8,331 nt of DNA, taken from the NCBI GenBank assembly GCA_038895395.1, contig JAWANJ010000040.1, positions 1 through 8,331 of the forward strand. The letters are read 5' to 3'. Made by a program: the position numbers and the translations under genes. This DNA is from DTGL01 sp038895395 (lineage in GTDB: Archaea > Iainarchaeota > Iainarchaeia > Iainarchaeales > DTGL01). Within the stretch, counting starts at the first letter, position 1. Every line of letters starts with the position of its first letter. Positions 5,845 to 8,331 of the stretch are shown here, one piece after another. Below the pieces are notes generated by a model. That model saw only the letters and a list, made by a program, of their open reading frames with translations, did not search any database and was not told the DNA's origin.

Positions 5845-6384
5845 TCACCACGCAACCTTTTTCAACTTTGTTTTGTATGCGATATAGTTTGTTATTTTAT
5901 GCATAATAAATGTTATGCATATTATAAGAGTAATTTCAACAATGGTAGGGACCCTGATAAAACAGGTTGCAACAATACTGCCAATAACAAAATCAAGTTG
6001 ATCTACAAAAAGCAGTGGTGCACCACTTTCTAAACCAAGACGTCTCTTAAAGAAAGATGCAGCTATGTCGCCAAATACTGCACCAAGTACTAGAAATATA
6101 CCAAAAATTATATAGTTGCTAACAAACCAACTGGGCATGAAGAAACTCATCAAAACTACAGCAATAATACCAAAAAAAATCCCAGCAAAAGTACCCCTTA
6201 TTGTTTTTCCTTTTCCAAATATGGGTTTACCAAAAAATTTTTTGTTAAAGTCAAGCGGGGTACCACCACCAAAAATTAGCGCACAACCATTCGAAATGTA
6301 AGTAGGTATTGTATAGGCAAGTATTGAAATAAACAATTTAGGCTCTAGCAAATCATACACCCCCACCAAGGCATAATATTGCAT
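5845..6384 (-). CDS. carS: CDP-archaeol synthase (CDP-2,3-bis-(O-geranylgeranyl)-sn-glycerol synthase)
   Basis: CarS uses CTP to activate unsaturated archaeatidic acid, giving the precursor of all archaeal phospholipids (EC 2.7.7.67). The 179-residue membrane protein has the family motifs: IPTYISNGCALIFGGGTPLD (26-45), the conserved GKGKTIRGTFAG (57-68), the acidic GDIAASFFKRRLG (105-117), DQLDF (128-132), and the end HKITNYIAYKTKLKKVAW, close to the usual 'H...N..AY.lglK.vPW'. About five transmembrane helices are expected. The ATG at 6384 has no Shine-Dalgarno site but lies about 27 bases after a TGAAATAAAAG element, fitting a leaderless message. A TTG at residue 12, behind GGTGGGGG, is an alternative start. 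Its 3' end abuts the archaeosortase start, suggesting co-translation. Presence of CarS means the host makes its own ether lipids rather than depending wholly on a partner. Confidence 0.95.
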   Translation of the reverse strand: MQYYALVGVYDLLEPKLFISILAYTIPTYISNGCALIFGGGTPLDFNKKFFGKPIFGKGKTIRGTFAGIFFGIIAVVLMSFFMPSWFVSNYIIFGIFLVLGAVFGDIAASFFKRRLGLESGAPLLFVDQLDFVIGSIVATCFIRVPTIVEITLIICITFIMHKITNYIAYKTKLKKVAW

Positions 6385-6407
6385 AATGTCAATATTCTTA
6401 ATACAAT

Positions 6408-6419
6408 ACTTTTATTTCA
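6408..6419 (-). promoter_or_regulatory. Likely BRE/TATA element for carS
   Basis: On the minus strand the sequence TGAAATAAAAGT resembles an archaeal BRE (TGAAA) followed by an A/T-rich TATA element, centred about 27-30 bases before the carS ATG at 6384. That is the usual spacing for a transcript starting at or near the start codon, consistent with the missing Shine-Dalgarno site. Confidence 0.4.
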
Positions 6420-6431
6420 ACTTTTATTTCA
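6408..6431. repeat. Perfect 12-base tandem repeat in the carS upstream region
   Basis: Two adjoining identical copies of ACTTTTATTTCA (6408-6419 and 6420-6431) lie in the 70-base gap between the DUF92 stop and the carS start. The copy nearer carS coincides with the proposed BRE/TATA element. It may be a local duplication of the promoter element or a regulator site. Confidence 0.75.
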
Positions 6432-6454
6432 GATTCTTTTTTGTTTTTATGTTT

Positions 6455-7156
6455 TTATATGCTAAATATGCTCCACAGCAAGTGAGCCAACAAAACACCG
6501 GTTGAAGAGCCAGCCAAATTTACTTCGGTATTACTTAGTTTGCCTTTGTTTTCAAATAGTGCACCGAAAAGTGAGTCTGTCAAACAACCAAAAAAGCCAC
6601 TTATAGTAATTATGAAAAAACCCAACAAAGATTTAAGCATACTGGAGTTTTTGTAGGCAAACGAAAAAAAACAAAAACCAATTAAAAAAGCCCCCGCAAG
6701 CCCAGCAATCGTACCATCCAAAGTAATACCCCCATCAGTGCCAGGTGGCACTTGTTTTTTCATGTTAGTAATTAGCCTTGGTTTATTCTTAGAAAGAAGG
6801 CCTATTTCTGAGGACATTGTATCCGAAAGTGCTGCGCTCAAGCCACCATAAAAACCAATTTGAGAACCAAAAAAAAGAGCAACAAGCGAGGGCATTCCGT
6901 TTCCAATAATGTTACTAATGCCCCTTCTTTCGTGTGGTTTAGAATTTTTACGTCCTAAAAAAGTCGCCATTTCGGCCAATAAGAAAAAAATAAGTACTGT
7001 GAAAAATGTTTCTAAACCTCCTAAAAAGTAAATTGTGATCCCAAAAATATTTGCAAAAAGAATTGCATCTCTGCTTAGTAGCTTTTTGCAAAAAAACAAA
7101 AGTAAAAAACCAAAGCTAGCAAATATAACGATGAGAGCACCAACATCTTGATTCAT
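6455..7156 (-). CDS. DUF92 family membrane protein (TMEM19/VTE6-like, possible isoprenoid-phosphate kinase)
   Basis: This 233-residue polytopic membrane protein has clear DUF92 (TMEM19) signatures. These are RRGISNIIGNGMPSLVAL (77-94), ALSDTMSSEIGLLSKNKPRL (109-128), the strongly conserved VPPGTDGGITLDGTIAGLAG (136-155), then SGFFGCLTDSLFGALFE (186-202) and NLAGSSTGVLLA (213-224). The plant relative VTE6 phosphorylates phytyl phosphate with a nucleoside triphosphate; the archaeal substrate is not known to me. Being next to CarS, a role in recycling geranylgeranyl phosphate or another polyprenyl phosphate is plausible but inferred. Some typical N-terminal DUF92 residues seem weaker here, and it is slightly short for the family. 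The ATG overlaps the S3ae stop by four bases (ATGA), so its translation is probably coupled to S3ae. Confidence 0.88.
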   Translation of the reverse strand: MNQDVGALIVIFASFGFLLLFFCKKLLSRDAILFANIFGITIYFLGGLETFFTVLIFFLLAEMATFLGRKNSKPHERRGISNIIGNGMPSLVALFFGSQIGFYGGLSAALSDTMSSEIGLLSKNKPRLITNMKKQVPPGTDGGITLDGTIAGLAGAFLIGFCFFSFAYKNSSMLKSLLGFFIITISGFFGCLTDSLFGALFENKGKLSNTEVNLAGSSTGVLLAHLLWSIFSI

Positions 7157-7743
7157 TCTTTTTTCCCTTCTACAAGGTAAGCTTTAACAATTTCAACTCT
7201 TTGTACCGGTGCTATGTTTTTAACCAAATTAAACAGCTTTTGGATCATATTTCCAAATATTATTTGTTGCATTATATCTTCAAAGTTACTACTTCTAACT
7301 TCCTTTGAGAGTTCATCTGAAACGGTGTTCCTAACTTTAGTTTCTTTTTTACGCTCTATTTTTGTGAGACATATTACAGTTGTTACAATTTTTATTCTCT
7401 TTTTATCAGCAGTCTCTAAATAATTTATTACATCTATCTTGCTCTTTCTGCGTCTTACAATTCGTCTAAGATATCCACTGTCATATCTACAACCAACCAG
7501 TTCAGTGTTGGCTCTACCTGAAATGGTATTGTTTATCCTAAATTTTACAAGAATTGGGCTTGGTTTCTTTTGGCCAGCCACATTAGCCAATGGAATTTCA
7601 ACAGTTCTTCCAATCAGTTGCTGCTCTTTTTCAGCGGGTGTTTCTCCAATGATTACCTCTTTAAACATCTTTGGAGCATAAACCTTATACCATTTTTTCT
7701 TTTTCAATTTTTCAGCAGACTTTTTTTGTTTCTTTCCAGTCAC
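7153..7743 (-). CDS. rps3ae: 30S ribosomal protein S3ae (eS1)
   Basis: A 196-residue protein of the eS1 family, which lies on the platform side of the archaeal small subunit near the mRNA exit and 16S 3' end. Visible family segments are the basic start followed by KWYKVYAPKMFKEVIIGETP (17-36), the 'LIGRTVEIPLANV' strand (43-55), LVKFRINNTISGRANTELVG (65-84) and CRYDSGYLRRIVRRRKSKID (85-104). The C-terminal helix QKLFNLVKNIAPVQRVEIVK (169-188) follows. The length matches archaeal members (about 200). It starts with GTG at 7743, ten bases after GGAG (7757-7754), a site that lies inside the preceding small gene. Its first 32 bases overlap that small gene in another frame, and its TGA overlaps the DUF92 ATG. 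Confidence 0.95.
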   Translation of the reverse strand: MTGKKQKKSAEKLKKKKWYKVYAPKMFKEVIIGETPAEKEQQLIGRTVEIPLANVAGQKKPSPILVKFRINNTISGRANTELVGCRYDSGYLRRIVRRRKSKIDVINYLETADKKRIKIVTTVICLTKIERKKETKVRNTVSDELSKEVRSSNFEDIMQQIIFGNMIQKLFNLVKNIAPVQRVEIVKAYLVEGKKE

Positions 7744-7873
7744 ACAAATCGCACTCCTTTTTGATTTCTATAAACTTTGAATCAACTTTTTTAAATATCT
7801 CATCTAAAGAAGCATGCCCTGAGAAAGTTCCATGGCATCCTTTAAGACTTAATCTACATAAATACTTAACCAT
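7712..7873 (-). CDS. Small Cys/His-containing protein, 53 residues, unknown function
   Basis: A short frame fills the space between S15 and S3ae. Its ATG follows the S15 TAA immediately (TAAATG) and has a clean GGTGA site five bases upstream, the same spacing as S24e. The 53-residue product starts MVKYLCRLSLKGCHGTFSGH and ends KKECDLCDWKETKKVC. It holds Cys at 6, 13, 41, 44 and 53 and His at 14 and 20. A CxxC pair (41/44) and the other Cys/His residues could bind zinc, but no known fold is recognised. The middle (SLDEIFKKVDSKFIEIKK) looks like an ordinary amphipathic helix-strand segment. It overlaps S3ae by 32 bases. In several archaea, as I recall, the KEOPS subunit Pcc1 lies next to S3ae; this product does not resemble Pcc1. 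It could still be a chance frame containing the S3ae leader. Confidence 0.62.
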   Translation of the reverse strand: MVKYLCRLSLKGCHGTFSGHASLDEIFKKVDSKFIEIKKECDLCDWKETKKVC

Positions 7874-8326
7874 TTATTTCACCAAAAGTTTTGCCTTTTC
7901 TGGTGTGTATTCCCAACTTTCTGGCAAAATCCTCCTTTCTTTGTAGTAGTTTACCAATCTTCTTATCTTTGAGACGGTTAGTTCATAGCCGCGTTTTGCT
8001 TTAAAATCTTTGCGGTGTTTTTCCATGTGCTCAACTAATTTTACACTTTTTTTTATCAAGCTAAGAAGGTCTTCAGGAACCTCTTCTTTTATCCCACGTT
8101 CATTGATTATTTTTGATACTGTTTTACCTGTAAATTCTTTAATATTTGGTACTCCGTATTGGTCTCTTATTATAGAGCCAATTTCGCTCTTTGTCCGACC
8201 TTCTTGGTAAAGCTTGCATACCATTTCTTCTATCTCTTCAGGCTTAAGGTCAACCCAACTAAAGACTTTGTTAACCTTTGATTCCGACATTAAATCAACT
8301 CCACTCCGACCCACCCTTTGTGGCAT
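7874..8326 (-). CDS. rps15: 30S ribosomal protein S15 (archaeal type), 5' end uncertain
   Basis: uS15 of the archaeal/eukaryotic type binds 16S rRNA in the central domain. The 150 residues show the extra N-terminal domain (about 22-80), with FSWVDLKPEEIEEMVCKLYQ, IGSIIRDQYGVPNIKEFTGK and TVSKIINERGI. The S15 core follows (about 85-148), with PEDLLSLIKKSVKLVEHMEK, RRLVNYYKERRILPESWEY and the standard end PEKAKLLVK. The start is uncertain. ATG 8326 lies five bases from the window edge with no stop before it, and RVGRSG near the N-terminus resembles the family's conserved 'RRGKSGS', so a start at or beyond the edge is likely. ATG 8290, behind GGAGTTGAT, is an alternative that would lose this element. 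The TAA is directly followed by the small gene's ATG. Confidence 0.94.
   Translation of the reverse strand: MPQRVGRSGVDLMSESKVNKVFSWVDLKPEEIEEMVCKLYQEGRTKSEIGSIIRDQYGVPNIKEFTGKTVSKIINERGIKEEVPEDLLSLIKKSVKLVEHMEKHRKDFKAKRGYELTVSKIRRLVNYYKERRILPESWEYTPEKAKLLVK
7879..7883 (-). promoter_or_regulatory. Shine-Dalgarno site for the 53-residue gene
   Basis: GGTGA on the minus strand lies within the last codons of S15, five bases before the ATG at 7873. It is the main evidence that the small frame is translated, because it repeats the exact layout used by S24e. Confidence 0.65.
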
Positions 8327-8331
8327 GGGGC

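Noticed and set aside
7439..7681. Plus-strand hydrophobic frame opposite S3ae
   Set aside because: The hydrophobicity is the complement of Lys/Arg/Glu codons in S3ae; no independent signal supports it.
7712..7873. The small gene as a diverged Pcc1 subunit of KEOPS
   Set aside because: Position fits, but it is too short (53 versus about 80 residues) and shows none of the Pcc1 pattern; the Cys content is also unlike that family.
7671..7946. Plus-strand open frame of 91 codons spanning the S15-S3ae junction
   Set aside because: It is antisense to S3ae, the 53-residue gene and the S15 end; the Ser/Phe-rich product looks like shadow coding.
1..8331. tRNA genes, CRISPR arrays, insertion sequences or prophage genes
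   Set aside because: No spaced direct repeats, cloverleaf-like sequence, transposase or phage protein was seen; nearly all bases are accounted for by housekeeping or membrane genes.

Overview
The window is archaeal and AT-rich. Archaea-specific ribosomal proteins (S6e, S24e, S27ae, S3ae, archaeal-type S15), aIF2-gamma, aIF5B, Rpo7, Spt4, Kae1 and CDP-archaeol synthase fix the domain. The compact packing, short proteins and many TTG/GTG starts fit a small-genome lineage such as a DPANN or related deep-branching group that still makes its own ether lipids. The exact lineage cannot be settled from this sequence alone.

Plus strand, 1-4633: an information-processing cluster known from many archaea. 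It runs aIF5B (C-terminus only), S6e, aIF2-gamma, a PIN-domain nuclease, Rpo7 (RpoE), Spt4, S24e, S27ae and Kae1. Genes are adjacent or overlap by a few bases, and Shine-Dalgarno sites of the GGTGA/AGTGAT type often sit on or beside the previous stop codon. Only Kae1 is preceded by a real gap (53 bases), which holds TATA-like sequence and a small inverted repeat. Two usual neighbours are absent: DUF359 between Spt4 and S24e, and Bud32 after or fused to Kae1.

Minus strand, 8331-4630: two groups converge on Kae1. The first reads S15, a 53-residue Cys/His-containing small protein, S3ae and a DUF92 membrane protein. The second reads CDP-archaeol synthase (CarS), an archaeosortase and a four-helix membrane protein of unknown function. 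CarS and the archaeosortase abut or overlap, so they are probably co-translated. The last gene shares a TTAA with the Kae1 stop.

The plus-strand genes serve translation initiation, the 30S subunit, transcription and the t6A tRNA modification. The minus-strand groups join two 30S proteins to membrane-lipid and surface-protein functions. The most interesting points are the CarS-archaeosortase coupling, which suggests lipid precursor supply for lipid-anchored surface proteins, and the small Cys-rich gene lying where other archaea, as I recall, carry the KEOPS subunit Pcc1. Both are inferences. No RNA gene, CRISPR array, mobile element or tRNA was seen.
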